Translations under genes and position numbers: made by a program | NCBI RefSeq assembly: GCF_040954645.1 | Contig: NC_092803.1 | Span: forward strand, 12,649,230-12,713,229 | Direction of reading: 5' to 3' | DNA length: 64,000 bases | Source: Diabrotica undecimpunctata | Lineage: Eukaryota; Arthropoda; Insecta; Coleoptera; Chrysomelidae | Notes under the pieces: generated by a model | Databases searched by the model: none | What the model saw: the letters and a program-made list of their open reading frames with translations, nothing else | What the model was told of the DNA's origin: nothing | Shown here: one piece after another, positions 11,284 to 23,406 of the stretch | Layout of the letters: each line of letters starts with the position of its first letter | How positions within the stretch are numbered: the first letter of the stretch is position 1

Positions 11284-12358
11284 ATGGGCGATCTTAATGC
11301 TTAGGTGGGTCAAGGTAAGGTAGAAGAACAAGTAGGAAAATATGGGCTTGGAAACAGAAATGACAGAGGAGATCGATTGATTCAATTTTGGCAAAGTGAA
11401 GACTTGGTAATAACAAATACCTTTTTCAGATTACCTCCTCGACGGTTATATACATGGACATCTCCACAACATACTAAAGAAAAAAAAAATAGTGATAAAT
11501 CAAATAGACTACATTATGATAGCAAGGAGGTATCATAATGCTGTTAAATGTACTAAGACGTACCCAGGAGCTGATATAGCCTCAGATCATAACCCGGTAG
11601 TTACTGTGATAGAGGCGAGACCAAAAAAGATTAGAAGACCACACAGAAAGGCACTAGATTTAAATAAACTTAGAGACAAAAATATACGACAAGAAACAGG
11701 AGAAGAAATAAAGGAAAACCTCCGTTCAGCGCAGCAACAAATTAACGATACAAACAACGTTAACCAAAAATTAAAGTACATAAATACAGCTATACAAACA
11801 GTAGGAAAGAAACATCTTACAAAAACAACAACAAAGAATAAGGGGTGGATGGCACAAGATATACTAGACTTTATGGAACAAAGAAGAAAGATGAAGACTT
11901 ACCCAGACAAATACAAAGAAATTAATAAACACATAAAAAAGAGAATAAAAGAAGCCAAAGAGGAGTGGATTAAAGAACAATGTGAAGAAATAGAAACCTA
12001 TGAGAAAAAGTACGATACGTTCATTATGCACAGAAAAGTAAAAGAGATAACAGGAAGCATAAAGAAATGCCAAATAGGTAAACTGAAAGACAAAGATGGA
12101 AATCTTATTGTAGATCTAGATAATAAAATAAAAAGATGGACAGAATACCTGAATAAATTATTTGAAGACGATAGAAACAACTTAACTCAGATAATCAATG
12201 CAACTGGGCCAGACATATTGAAAGAAGAAGTAGAATACGCAATAAGAAACGCTAAAAATGGAAAAGCAAATGGACCTGATGAAATTCCTACGGAACTGTT
12301 GAAGCTTTTGAGTGATAAATCCGTAACCATAATATTAAATTTTGCAGCGAAGAGCTAA
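11284..12358 (+). pseudogene. Captured LINE fragment: APE endonuclease to RT N-terminus
   Basis: The reading starts in an APE-type endonuclease block GDLNA (stop at 11302) VGQG, then GNRNDRGDRLIQFW, TWTSP, IDYIM and SDHNPVV. After a frame change near 11500-11538 it continues through a long linker to the RT start, KNGKANGPDEIPTELL. It breaks off at LNFAAKS, exactly where the foldback right arm begins. Typical of RTE-like elements. There is no 3' tail, so this is an internal piece carried by the foldback element rather than an ordinary LINE insertion. Confidence 0.88.
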
Positions 12359-13319
12359 AACAGTTTCCCCTCCACTTTCCTATGTCGATCTTTCGAAAGT
12401 AACTTCGTTTCGAAAGGTTTAAGTTTCGAAAAATTGGATGAATTTTATAGCTATAAAATTGAATATAAAGTTTAGATTTTCATTCAAAATTTGTGCAAAT
12501 TTTACCTCTTAATGTTTATAAACAATGGAGATATAATTAACAAAAAAATTGTCGCTAACTTCATTCCTATTGTTCATAGAAGGTTTTTTTTTGTTAAATG
12601 TGAGTTTTTTTACCAGCTATCTAATGGTTGTACGTACAAGTCTGTAGCTTAAAAAATATGGAAGTTATTGCAATTGTTTATAAGTAAAAAACATAGCCCT
12701 TTTTCAAACGTTTATTTTGTAAATAATTTCGATGAAAACCTAATATTCATTTAACTTCTGAGATAGTATAGGTCTTAAAGAATCCTATGAAATTTGTTAA
12801 ATGTGTCTAGCATCATTCATAGGGCAAGTTCAATGGTTTAAATAATTAGTCCCAGGGATAAACAAATTGAATAACTTTTAAACTATTTTACCGATCGGGG
12901 GGAAATTTCGCACAAATTTAAAGGACGGTAATTCCTCAATGTTGAAATGTATTAATAACATTTTGTTTTGTTAATAAAAAAATTAATTAAATTTATAAAT
13001 TAGTGCAAAAAAACTGCTTTTTTGCAAATATCTCCGTAAATTATTTATCAATTTTAATTGAAAAAACGGGAAAGTAAAGATATTCTTGATATAAAAAAAT
13101 GGTATAAATATTGTTCATTTAAATTATAAGGGAAAAAACTTATAGATAAAAAATCAAATTCTGACCATAAATTATTGTTTAAAAAAAACGCAAGGTAAAA
13201 ATAGGAGTATCTTTTTATCTATTCGTCATCTAGTAACCCCCACCTATGTCTTAAAAGCTTCAGATATCTTCGAAACATTTTGCCGTGAAATCGATGATTT
13301 TTGTATAACCAGACTGGGC
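12359..13319 (-). repeat. Right inverted arm of the foldback element
   Basis: Reverse complement of the left arm, and closer by eye to the arm at 62577-63495, with which it shares the exact join to the LINE fragment. It ends at GGGC before TA. Confidence 0.8.
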
Positions 13320-13869
13320 TATATACTTTCACAGACTAAAAGTAATAAAACTAACGTAATTATTTATTTAATTAAAATATTTTTGTTCAATTTTTATATA
13401 ATGTTAATTTAGAAATTTAATTAGGTACCTAAATTTATTTTTTGTATTTATAATTCTTCAATTATATTTTTGTATAACAATAAAACACTGAAACATTTGT
13501 TTTCAAAACTTTCACAAAATTTATTATAATATCTTTTCACTACAGCTGCTTCGACAGAGTGCCTTTTTCAAGTAATCTATTTTTGGATGTATTTAAAATT
13601 GAGGCGTTTATTTTAGAAACAACATAAGTCCAAAATTTTGATTTTGTAGAAAATAAAAAAAAACGCTCCCTCGAGTTTATTACCATATTTCGAAAAACTT
13701 TTTAATTGTACAGTGACGAATATAAGTTAAATAAAGGTTTTCTGCCTATTATTTCTTAGACAAAATCTCATGATATTAATAAAAAAAAAACAAAAATCTT
13801 GGACAAAAAAATAAAATAAAAGTAATGTTATAAACTTAAGTTTTTATTGAATTTTAAGTTACAAAAAAT

Positions 13870-14413
13870 AATTAGGATTCATCACAACCACTACTGGTAT
13901 CATCTTCATCGATTTCTAAGGCATCATTGATCTGCAGATTTTGTCCAAAAATGCCTCTTTACAGACTTCTATTTCCTTTCCTTCATATCTTATTTTGAAT
14001 GCATATCCTGCAGTACTTTTCAGTACCCACAGTTCTATTTCTCGGGCGGCGTCTATTTACTGGTTTTATAGTTATTAGACCAGACAAATGAGAGTCTTGC
14101 TCATTTTTATTGTTCATATTATTGGAATAAAACCACTTTTATTTCCCTACTAATATGTTCATCACACTTAAGCCGTTGAACATCTAGAACAAAAAATATA
14201 TTGTAAGAAAAGTATTCAATATTTACGTTAAAACTATTATTTACCTGCAGTTTCTTTCAAGGGTGCGGTTTTCTACTAGTCTTTCTTTATGATTAACATG
14301 CTTCTCGCCTTTTACTTTGGCTATTTTTATTAAACTGACTTTCGGTGTTTTTTTAACTTTACGCTCAGGCGCCTGCTGTACTCAACTACCACTTGCTACT
14401 GCATTCTCCATAT
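13870..14413 (-). pseudogene. Transposon ORF remnant (KGEKHVNHK...GKEIEVCKEAF type)
   Basis: From an ATG at 14413 the minus strand reads MNMENAVASGS, a stop, then a basic stretch with KVKGEKHVNHKERLVENRT, followed by a plausible donor (CAGGTAAA). A second block reads TAGYAFKIRYEGKEIEVCKEAFLD in a different frame, then an acidic end. The pattern of a basic G-x-x-[YH]-x-x-x-K segment followed later by GK-x-I-x-VCK-x-x-F is one I associate with uncharacterised insect transposon proteins; no catalytic residues are visible. Frameshifts and stops make it non-functional. Confidence 0.4.
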
Positions 14414-14628
14414 TCATAACTTATAGTGCAAAACTGAAGAAAGTACTTAAAATATAACACGAGACTAACAACACAACCGTTCCGTAATAAGACAACAACG
14501 CTACTAAATTTGACAAGTGACAAGTCTCTGCCTGTCTACACCGGGAGAACAGACCGATGAGAATGAGAACGCCGGCAATGCGTGCTGAAGTCGTTCGGTA
14601 CTCACCAGTGGGCTGTTCTCTCGGCGTA

Positions 14629-14681
14629 GTTTCTTTTAAAACCACATTAGTACATGGACCTATGTGGTTTTTAAAAGAAAC
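14629..14681. repeat. 53-bp near-perfect hairpin
   Basis: GTTTCTTTTAAAACCACAT is followed after a short loop by its complement, ATGTGGTTTTTAAAAGAAAC. It lies upstream of the transposase-like frame, so it could be a subterminal transposase site or a tiny nested MITE. A second small palindrome, ATCACATATC/GATATGTGAT, lies at about 14733-14756. Confidence 0.7.
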
Positions 14682-15294
14682 GAATAGGACATATGACGTT
14701 TTTACCGAAAAACCGAAATACCGATATTTTAGTATCACATATCGGGGGATATGTGATGTTTTTGTGAGAAACGAATGTTGTTGTTGTTTCTTAAATAAAC
14801 TCAATTTTCATAATAAACTCAAACCTCAATTTATAATTTTTAACGAAATAGCTTGAGGAGGGGAGAACTGTTTGTCTCAAGTTGGTCATTCAGAATTATG
14901 TCTGTGTTTTTAATTTGTCAATATTTATTTTAAATATGAAGAATTTAAAATTCGTCTTTAAAAGAATGATTATGATCTAAAAGGGGAAGTGTGTATGTAG
15001 AATCTATTTGTCTATTATTGAAAGCCCTTTTATGTTCTGCTATACGTTTGTTACAAGTTCTACCAGTTTGACCGATGTAAGTTTTTTGGCAATCGCCAGA
15101 TTTTTATACATCCCGAATCGAACCTCATTCTAGTAGACACATAATACACAAACAAATAATATAAAAACACATAAAATAATTTGAATTTTATATCATTCTG
15201 ATGGTAAAAACACCACCTTCAGAATTTTCTACTAAAGGCGACTATTTTCCTATAATATCGAGGTCAAAGTAAGTCATTTGTCAAGTTTAAAAAA

Positions 15295-17045
15295 TATCTT
15301 CTTCTTGTGGCGCCTATCCGTTACGGATGTTGGCTACTAAAATGGCAATTCTAACTTTATTGACCGCAGATCGAAATAGTCCTGAAGTTGTCAAGGAAAA
15401 CCATTTTCGTAAGTTCTGGAGCCAAGATATTCTTCTTTTTCCTGGTCCCCTCTTTCCGTAGACCTTTCCCTGTAATATAAGTTGCAGCAGTTTATATCTA
15501 TGATCGTTTCGCATTATATGTCCAAGATATTCTAGCTTGCGCTGTTTCACTGTGGATATAATTTTACATGTTTTATCCATCTGACGTAGAACCTCAATGT
15601 TTGTTATTCGGTCCACCCAAGAGATCCTCAGTATCCGTCTATAACACCACATCTCAAACCCATCGAGTTTTCCCATGGATGCCTCGGTTAATGTCCATTA
15701 TTAAATCACATAGAGCAGCACTGTAAACACGTAGCATCTCAATAAACGGATTTTCGTATTTAAGAGGAGGTCGTGGCTCTTAAATATCTTGCTCATTCTG
15801 ACAAATGCTGACTTGGCTTTTTCAATTCTTTTTTTTTATCTCAACTTAGTGGTCCCATTGGTCGCTTATGGTGGTTCCTAAATAGTAGTAACGGGGCACT
15901 TGGAGTGTTTGTTGCTGATCTACCAGTAATTGACTAGGTGGAATATGCTTCTTACTGATGGCCATGGACTTTGTTTTCTTGATGTTAAAATCAAGCCCGT
16001 ATTCTTGACTGATTCTCCACAATTGCGTTACTAGTGTCTGTAAACCTTCTAAACTGTCTGCAAAGAGGATGGTGTCGTCTGCATATCTGATGTTATTCAG
16101 GCGCTCACCATTTATGAGTATACCCTCTTCGCAATGCTCTAAGACCTGGCTTATGACGTATTCCGAATAGACGTTAAATAATAGGGGAGAGAGTATGCAG
16201 CCCTGTCGTACTCCTCTCTTTATTGCAACTTCTTCTGTTAGTTGGTCGTTTACCCGAATGGTTGCTGATTGGTTGTAGCATGTTCTTGATTACTCGAAGG
16301 TCTTTGTTATCCAGATCAGTTGCCTTTACTATATCCATAAGCTTATCGTGCTTGATACTGTCGAAAGCTTTCTGGTAGTCGATAAAGCGTACATAAATAT
16401 CGCAGTTGACGTCTCTGCACCTTTGAAATAATACCTGAACCGCGAACAAGGCTCCTCTTGTACCTAAGGCATCCCTGAATCCAAACTGTGTTAGTGAGAT
16501 CCGTGACTCGCATTTCTGATAAATTCTTCTGTGTATTATCTTTAAAATATTCTTAAGAATGTGGCTCATTAGACTGATAATACGATGCTCTTCGCATTTT
16601 CTTGCATTAGGTTTGTTAGGTATAGCAATAAATGTAGATTTTAACCAGCCCTCTGGGATTTTTCCTGAGTCATAGTCAACCTTATTAAAGGTTGTTTTCA
16701 GCCATTTTACTCCTTCGTCTCCCATGATTTTTAGAAATTCTGAATGAAAGTTGTCGGGATCTGGTGCTTTGCCTGCTTTGGTTGCTTTAATTGCTGCTTT
16801 GACTTCGTCTTGAGTGATTGGTGGTCCTGTGTCGTATTCCATAATTATCTGGTATATATCTCTGTCGTCATCGAATGTCTTCTCAACGTATCTCTTCCAT
16901 TTTGTCTTTGTTTGTTCAATGTCTATTACCAGGTCGCCATGATCATCAGTCATATGTCCTGATCTCGTGGGTTTGTACATTCCTGCTGCCTCTTTTACTT
17001 TCTTGTGGAGATTAAACTTGTCGTGTCTACTTTCCAGTGATTCTT
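15295..17045 (-). pseudogene. RTE-like LINE, 5'-truncated, RT to 3' end
   Basis: Reading down the minus strand: linker and RT start (DEVKAAIKATKAGKAPDPDN), TQFGFRDALGTRGALF, VRFIDYQKAFDSIKHDKL, NIRYADDTILFADSLEGLQ near 16110-16070, then MWCYRRILRISWVDRIT, KLEYLGHIMRN and the end VRIAILVANIRNG. Several frame changes (for example 16174 and 15676) break it. The 3' end carries a CTTCTT (minus-strand AAGAAG) tail at about 15298, shared with copies at 34490, 56255 and 57665. About 1.75 kb. Confidence 0.88.
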
Positions 17046-18079
17046 TTACTATTCTATGAAAAATATACCGCTTAAAAGTTTTCGGTTGTAATAATACTCA
17101 CTATTTTTTTGAAATCGAAACGTCAAACAGCAGTTTTCGTTACACTCAATTTTGGGCCTAATCCCATATAAATAATAATAAATATATAAATAATAATATA
17201 ATAAATTAACTATACGGTATGGTAAAAAAATCAAGAAAGATCATCGGATCAAATTTAAAACATTATTGACAACTAAGTTTCAAATAACTTCCCGGTAAGT
17301 TTTAAATACCAGAGGATATCCCGCTAGGGTTCAAATATCAAACACAGAGGACAATAACACCCATCAATAGCTTAGGGTTAAACGGAACAGCCACCGCGAT
17401 GAATCGTAAACTTAAGGCCGTTCCTCGCGATTCTGGGCATAGCTAAATTCCAATGTAAAAGTTTATATCAAATAACGCAAAAACTATGGCAGATATTGAA
17501 ATGATTCTTTTTTTATATGAAAGGTCTTAAAAAGTTCTAGTGCAATATTTTGTTGAAAATTAATAAATTGTTTAAACAATATTTTTTTTTCAAATATTTT
17601 TGGTTAAAATAAACGTAAAATTTTTTTTTTTGAAATAGGGCACTACAGAATTTGACCCACTTTCCGAATCTGTTTTTATTTTTAACTTAAAGTGTAACAC
17701 AAAGCAGCTATTTGATATAAACTTTTTAAAAAATCTCAAAGTTCTGCTAAATGTTACTCTCTCTCGGTCAGTACAGGCTGTCTTTGTCGATAGCTTCTGG
17801 ATTCTCGCCGATAGGTAGGTAAGAAATATACACTCTCTCATTAATAATGTTGAATAACATTATTAGGGCTTATTAAAGAGTAATACCCAAATCTTTTGCA
17901 GTATTTGAATATGGAATTTGATTATTTATATTTATTGGACAATACCCAAATATTTTGCAGTATTTGAATATGGAATTTGATTATTTATAGTTATTGGAAT
18001 ATTTATTTTAAACGTTTTTGTTAGTAAAGTTTACATACTATATGAAGTTTGTTTCGTCACTTGCTTGTCCAGTCATATT
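17046..18079. other. AT-rich spacer with a 59-bp tandem duplication
   Basis: No gene was recognised. The only structure noted is the tandem pair at 17882-17999. Confidence 0.5.
17882..17999. repeat. Two tandem copies of a 59-bp unit
   Basis: The unit starting AATACCCAAAT...TTTGCAG occurs at 17882-17940 and again at 17941-17999 with about three differences. Confidence 0.9.
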
Positions 18080-18082
18080 AGT

Positions 18083-19448
18083 CCAGGGTAATAAGGATTT
18101 TCTCGTGACACTCAATAATCCAGGTAGCTGACAACTTTTTTAGTTATTGTAGACCTATAAGAAGAAAACCTATCTGTTTCCTGCCTAAAGTTCGGAGCCG
18201 TTTTTTAATGATTAACAATTTAATCCAAAAAACGCGATTTTTTCTATTTTTTGCACTCCATTAGAAAGCTAAATAATTGACATAAAATTATAAAATTTTA
18301 TTTTTTAGAATATTGACAAAGCTTCAAAATGCCGATTTTTGAAAGTTGAAAAGTCAATTTGTTGCTTCGCAAACTGCAAAATAAGTGAAAATTGATATTT
18401 GTTAAAAACTTTTAGTAAACTTAAACTTTAAACTTTAGAGTTCCACCCAAAGTTGGGTATTGGGGTACTGAATAAACCCTCAAAATTTGGGACCGATATA
18501 TTAATTAGTTTAAAAGTTATTGTATTTGTTTATCTCAGAGACCTTTTTTTTACAATAACAACAGAGATAGAAAATAATAAAGATAGGGTAATTCTGTGGG
18601 TGACAAATGAAAGCAAAAGACTTATACTATCAATTAGCATTTAAAAAAAAATAAAAGAATAATTTATTATAGTCAAAAATCCTGATGTCAAATTTTTGAA
18701 ATTATGTAGTTTATAAACATTTAGAATAACTTTAAAAACATTGTCCCTAGAAAAAATCTTTTTTTACATTCGAAAAGCTAGTATTTTCAACCGAATTTTC
18801 AAATAAAAAAATTTGGCCTAGGTTAATTTGGGCCAAAGTTAGCCATGTTTTTTTGTTAATTCACAGCTAATTTGATTATAATAATTAAGGAACCTTATTG
18901 ATGCCATGTTAAAGAATGGGATTTGTATTTTTTGTTAAAAAATTTGCACAAACATTGTACCTTTACAGGACCCTCTACGAATTTTCAAAAATGTAGTTCA
19001 AATAGTGACTAGGAAGAACCCACAAATCCATGGCGTTTAAATACCGAATAAACAATTTTAAACTAATAAAATTTTCTATATCTCCGGATTTACTCAATGG
19101 ATTTTGATCACTCTTTTTTTAATTTGTATGTAATTTCTACGTACATTACAAATATGTAATTTGTTTATATATTAATTAATTAATAAATGGTCTAGTTTGT
19201 TTAAACAATTCGTGAAAAAATAATTTTCTTCCAAAAATCTATTTTTTTTAATACCTAGTATCATTAATAATCATAGAAAAAATCGCGTTTTTTGCATTAA
19301 ATTGTTAATAATTAAAAAACGGCTCCAAATTCAAGGCAGGAAACAAGTAGGTTTTCTTCCAATAAGGTCTACAATAACTAAAAAAGTTGTCAGCGACCTG
19401 GATTATTGAGTGTCACGAACATGGTCTATTTTTTGCTTATTTCCCTGG
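18083..19448. mobile_element. Non-autonomous transposon with about 175-bp inverted repeats
   Basis: The left end CCAGGGTAATAAGG and the right end, reverse-complemented CCAGGGAAATAAG, continue as inverted copies for about 175 bp (landmarks CTCAATAATCCAGGT, GACAACTTTTTTAGTTATTG and AAAAAACGCGATTTTTTCTA). AGT flanks both sides (18080-18082 and 19449-19451), a possible 3-bp target duplication. The 1-kb interior has no transposase. The superfamily is undetermined. Confidence 0.75.
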
Positions 19449-19459
19449 AGTATATATTT

Positions 19460-20690
19460 GATTAACATCTGTGTAATTTTTCTGTCGCTTCCTCGCTGGT
19501 TTTGCATATTGCTATGATAGCAGTATCATCGGTAAATGTTGCAATTGTATTATTTTCTAGAACAATAATATAACACGTATACAAAAGGTAAAGACACTTC
19601 TTTGTGGCAGCCCTGCTGTAATTTCTTTCAGTTCCGTGTATGTATCTTCCTGTTTAATTCTGAAATATCTTTCCAAGTATTTGAGAGTATCGTTTTGGTA
19701 AATATAGTCTTAGTTTATGGTTATGGCGTCTTTGTCATACTTTATCATATACCTGAGTCACATCCTAAATTGTCCATCATATTATCCTTCATGATCCATG
19801 TTTCACATCCATATAGTAATACAGTATATTTACATATAACAAATTAAATCCTTAGTTGTAAATTTTTGAAATAATTACTCAGTATACATCCAAGTTTCAT
19901 AAATGCTCCTCATAAATCTCATAAGACACCATGTTTCTCATGGTTCTATTAAAAATAGTAACATTCATTCTAATATTTAATTTTCTGGTTGCCTTTTCCA
20001 AGGCAACATTAAAGAGGAGACACGCCGGAGCCTCCCCTGTATTTGACCATCATTAACGTCAAAGCATGTAGAGTTTTCTCCTTCAATTTTAATGCACGAG
20101 CTTACGTTTTGCATTGTTAGTTGGGTCAACTTAACCAACTTCGGTGTGATCACAAACAAAGTCTATCATTGCATTATATAATGCAGTTCTTTTAACACTG
20201 TCGTGGGCTCCTTTGAAGTCGACGAAGAGATAGTGTGTATCTATGTTATATTCTAGTGAATATAACATAGAATCTGCCCATGATCTTGAATTTGATGTAT
20301 AGTTGATTTTGCAGCAGTAAATCCACATTGATATTGACCAACAATATTCTTTGTAAAATGTTTAAGACTTTCAAACAATACATTGCCGAAGATTTTATAC
20401 GCAGATGCTAACAGAGTAATGTCTCTATAGTTCTTACAATTAAGTTGACCATATTATTTCATTTAGCCACTTTTCTGGTACCAATCCATTTTGCCATATA
20501 AGTACTATTAGTTTATGGATTACTGCAAAAAGTTAATCACCACTTTTCATACATTTTCCAACAGATTTAATCGATTCCTGTGGCTTTATTGTCTTTGAGT
20601 TTTAGGACGGCATTTGACACTTCTATTATTGTTGGGTCTTCACTGTGTAGTTGACAATGTAGATTTTGTTGATTGTCAATGTTGTAACCT
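19460..20690 (-). pseudogene. Non-LTR retrotransposon RT fragment
   Basis: Minus-strand pieces in order: LKLKDNKATGID (20590), LIVLIWQNGLVPEKWLNE (20500), NCKNYRDITLLASAYKIFGN (20430), VGQYQCGFTAAKS (20320), LFVDFKGAHDSVKRTALY (20220), LVKLTQLTMQNVSS (20110) and a degenerate FTDDTAIIA (19530). Jockey/CR1-like in style, distinct from the RTE copies nearby. Many stops and frameshifts. Confidence 0.75.
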
Positions 20691-20774
20691 CCTTCAATAT
20701 CGTGTATATAATATATTATATAAATATATATATATATAATATGATATAATAATAATGTACCTATAATATAATAT

Positions 20775-21190
20775 AATCCGTATAAAACGTCTTCCGATGT
20801 CCATTTTTCATTCAATTCGGTTCTTTCATTCTTCTTTAAGTTCTTTCGAGCTCATTGAGTTTTTTATTCCTTCCATCCGTGTTTTCTACGGTAGTCCTCT
20901 CTTCTGGATTCCTGTAGTTGTTCATGCAGGTACTTGTTTCGGGAGTCTACTGTCTTTCATTCATTTTACATGTCCGTACCATTTGAGCTGCTTTCGTTGT
21001 ATGCCATCCATGACTGTACCTTCTATTCTCATACTTTATTGCATCCATTTCGGCGACATATCTTTCTTCGATGTCTCTGTTAATGGTCTCGTTTCACAAC
21101 CGTGTAAATAAAAGCATGCTTTTTACCACAGTTTCTTGGATTGTAGTGCTAGAGAGAGCATGTCAGCTGAGCCAAAAAATAATCCTCCTT
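20775..21190 (-). pseudogene. 3' end of a LINE of the 48.7-kb family
   Basis: The minus strand reads RKQLKWYGHV, DSRLPKQVPA, KRGLP...TRMEGI and ends IGRRF, matching the C-terminus of the intact LINE at 48746-51313 ([30 protein letters not shown]). The 3' end runs into an AT-dinucleotide-rich tract at 20700-20775, as the other copies of this family end in simple repeats. Confidence 0.75.
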
Positions 21191-21251
21191 ATTGCTTCCA
21201 CTAGAATAAGCTTGACCGTTCAACTGGGCCCGGACTACCTCCTTCTAATTT

Positions 21252-21486
21252 TTTAAACTCCTGTGAAGTGAAAGTGGTTCAATTTAGAAATTATTTAATA
21301 AATAATAAATATTTAAAAACTGATGTACATATTCCTCCCGCGATTTGGGCTTTAAGTACTAATTTTATAAATCGCACCACTAATAGACGTAAATCCTTTC
21401 ATTTTAATTTCATGAATGTTTTTATTCGCCACATCTCAACATTTTCCATTTCAGAATATTTATCATCAAACTGTAATCTACGTTAA
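21252..21486 (+). pseudogene. MULE transposase C-terminal fragment
   Basis: NSCEVKVVQFRNYLI...HIPPAIWA...INRTTNRRKSFHFNF aligns by eye with the FPPHIW...IARTTNACESFHSRF region of the MULE transposase at 35897-37288. The catalytic-region E of NACESFH is replaced here (NRRKSFH). Confidence 0.55.
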
Positions 21487-23402
21487 AATCCAATTTGTCA
21501 GTAAAAAAAAAGTAACAAAAATAAACAAAAGAAAATATAAGACAAAAAAACCAATAGGTACTGTGACCTTAAAATATCTTGTTATACATTATTTTGTAAT
21601 AAAATTTTATAAAAGTTTGTCTTCGATTTGATTGTTATGAATCATTTACAGGACGATTATTTGTTACCTGTATGTACCCTTGCTAAGTTGTGAATTAATT
21701 ATTCAATAAATAATATTACTCTGGTATACTCGTATTATTCTAATTACCCCATAACCGCACTGAGTAGAAGACCGCCCGATCGCTTTATTGTATAGACCCA
21801 AGACTTTTCACCACAGGGGGTTTTAAGTAGGTATAAATATAAAATCTAGTACAAGAGATGACGTTTAGAATATTCTTCGTGAATAGATTTTGCTTTCGTA
21901 AAGAAAGATATTTTTAAAATAGATATCTCACTGAATTTTACCGTTAGGATTTTCGAGGATAAGCCTTAAATACTCAACATAAATGGTGAAAGATTGTGTT
22001 TTTTTATTTTAACTTTAATTCCTTTTAAAAATTTCATGGATTATATTTGTGATCCGGGTTTTAATACAGTTTTTTTATTTCAGGTAAGAATACATTACCT
22101 ACATGTTCTACAAGTATAGTATAATGTATTCTACAAGAATACATTACCTAAATGTTCTCCATATTTTACAAGTAAGTTATTTTGTAAGTATTTATTTATT
22201 TCCAAATTTTTTTAAATATGTGTAATAAATAGATACAAGAAAGTTTATTACATTAAGTGGACATCACTCACCGACTATTCTTTGCCCAAATCTTTCAAGT
22301 ACACTATTTGTTGTCTATATATTTTATTTTAAGGTTTACATACAAATAAAAATTAATTAAATAAAAATCCGTTGGTTGCAGAGACCATTCAGTGCTCTTG
22401 ACTAACAACTAATCAAAGCATAAAACGGATTAGAGCACCGTCGCATTGGAACAATAAATATTCAATATTATGCTGTTTAACATAGTCAAGGCAGGGTCAT
22501 TAGTCATTAGCGCTTTACAGTAATGCAGTTATATTTCTCCAACAGATTATTAGGACAAAAACACCGATTCGTCAAAAATACTAGCCCATACGTGGAAAGT
22601 TGTTGATTTGAATCAAATCAATTAAAAGCATTAAGCGATTTACAATCGCGTCCATTGTGTAAATAGATATTAAAAAACAAGTTTATTCAGTTATACCTTT
22701 TCAGTTCTTCTGTCCTATGTATCCATAGAATATTCCATATTACTCATTGAGAAGAGCCGTTTTGGAAATGTCCTCATCCATTTTGTCGTGCACGGTATAC
22801 TAGAGAGCTCAGACTCACACTCTTCATACCGGCACAAAAATAATTATTATTCTTAGAATATTTTTCAACTATCTAAATTCTAAGCTATAGTTTTCCAAAT
22901 TTAAAGCTCGTATAAATATAGAAACAAATATAACACTTGTATTTTATCTAATCTATTGTTGATAGTATTTCCAAAACACATTATATAACAACATTTACTG
23001 ATCTTTTAACGTGAACTTTATTAATGTTTGTTTTTAATTTTAATTATTTATCTCAACACCAAATTGGGAAAAATTGCAAATTAATAAAAAATTAACTTAC
23101 CAAGGAAATTCTTATCTTATATATAACTTAACTAACAAATATCACAGTAAATAATACACGAATTTATGTATAAATATTTACCAACTGTACGATTCGGACT
23201 AAAAACAATGATTATACGAAAGACACTGAATGAACGCGGTTAACATTTAACGAGGTAGTAATGTTTCAAAATGCATGACCTTCATCTTCAGTTGATAGTA
23301 ATAGAATATGGTAAACAGTTGTTCTAATCTTTCTGAATATTTTATATTTTCGAAAAAAAAAAAACCTGAATGATTGTAATAAAAATATATTATGTTTTTT
23401 CT
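21487..23402. other. AT-rich gene-free stretch
   Basis: No coding region was recognised. A short direct repeat (AGAATACATTACCTA, about 22086 and 22136) is present. A 22380-22830 segment is somewhat less AT-rich but shows no gene or tRNA structure. Confidence 0.5.
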
Positions 23403-23406
23403 TTAA

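Larger units (their letters stand above)
9627..13319. mobile_element. Foldback-type element with about 950-bp inverted arms and a captured LINE
   Basis: The element starts GCCCAGTCTGGTT and ends with its complement, AACCAGACTGGGC. Both ends abut TA (9625-9626 and 13320-13321), consistent with a TA target duplication. The arms are inverted copies of each other over roughly 9627-10568 and 12359-13319, with many small differences. Between them are 0.7 kb of unidentified sequence and a plus-strand LINE endonuclease-RT fragment fused to the right arm. A second copy starts at 62577 with the same LINE-arm junction. It encodes no transposase of its own, so it is non-autonomous; a Tc1/mariner-type helper is inferred from the TA. 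Confidence 0.8.
13599..14804 (-). mobile_element. Unclassified DNA transposon inserted in the Penelope element
   Basis: Approximate terminal inverted repeats are visible: left TTGAGGCGTTTATTTTAGAA, and right, reverse-complemented, TTGAGTTTATTTAAGAAACA. A second AATAAACTCAA at 14813-14823 leaves the right border uncertain. Inside are minus-strand transposase-like pieces (13870-14413) and a 53-bp hairpin. No target duplication was resolved. Confidence 0.5.
13460..15105 (-). pseudogene. Penelope-like element fragment, split by a DNA transposon
   Basis: The minus strand from about 15105 to 14845 encodes a decayed GIY-YIG endonuclease domain (SGDCQKTYIGQTGR, KRIAEHKRAFNN, ...QLETNSSPLL) almost matching the one at 33367-33675. 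The 3' tail, with an AGCTGTAGTG block and a TTTCAGTGTTTTATTGTTA end, is found further on at 13460-13600. The two pieces are adjacent in the 33-kb copy, so the 1.2 kb between them here is a later insertion. The RT domain is missing (5' truncation). Confidence 0.82.

Noticed and set aside
14557..14856. Plus-strand 99-codon frame
   Set aside because: It is built from the 53-bp hairpin and the opposite strand of the Penelope fragment.
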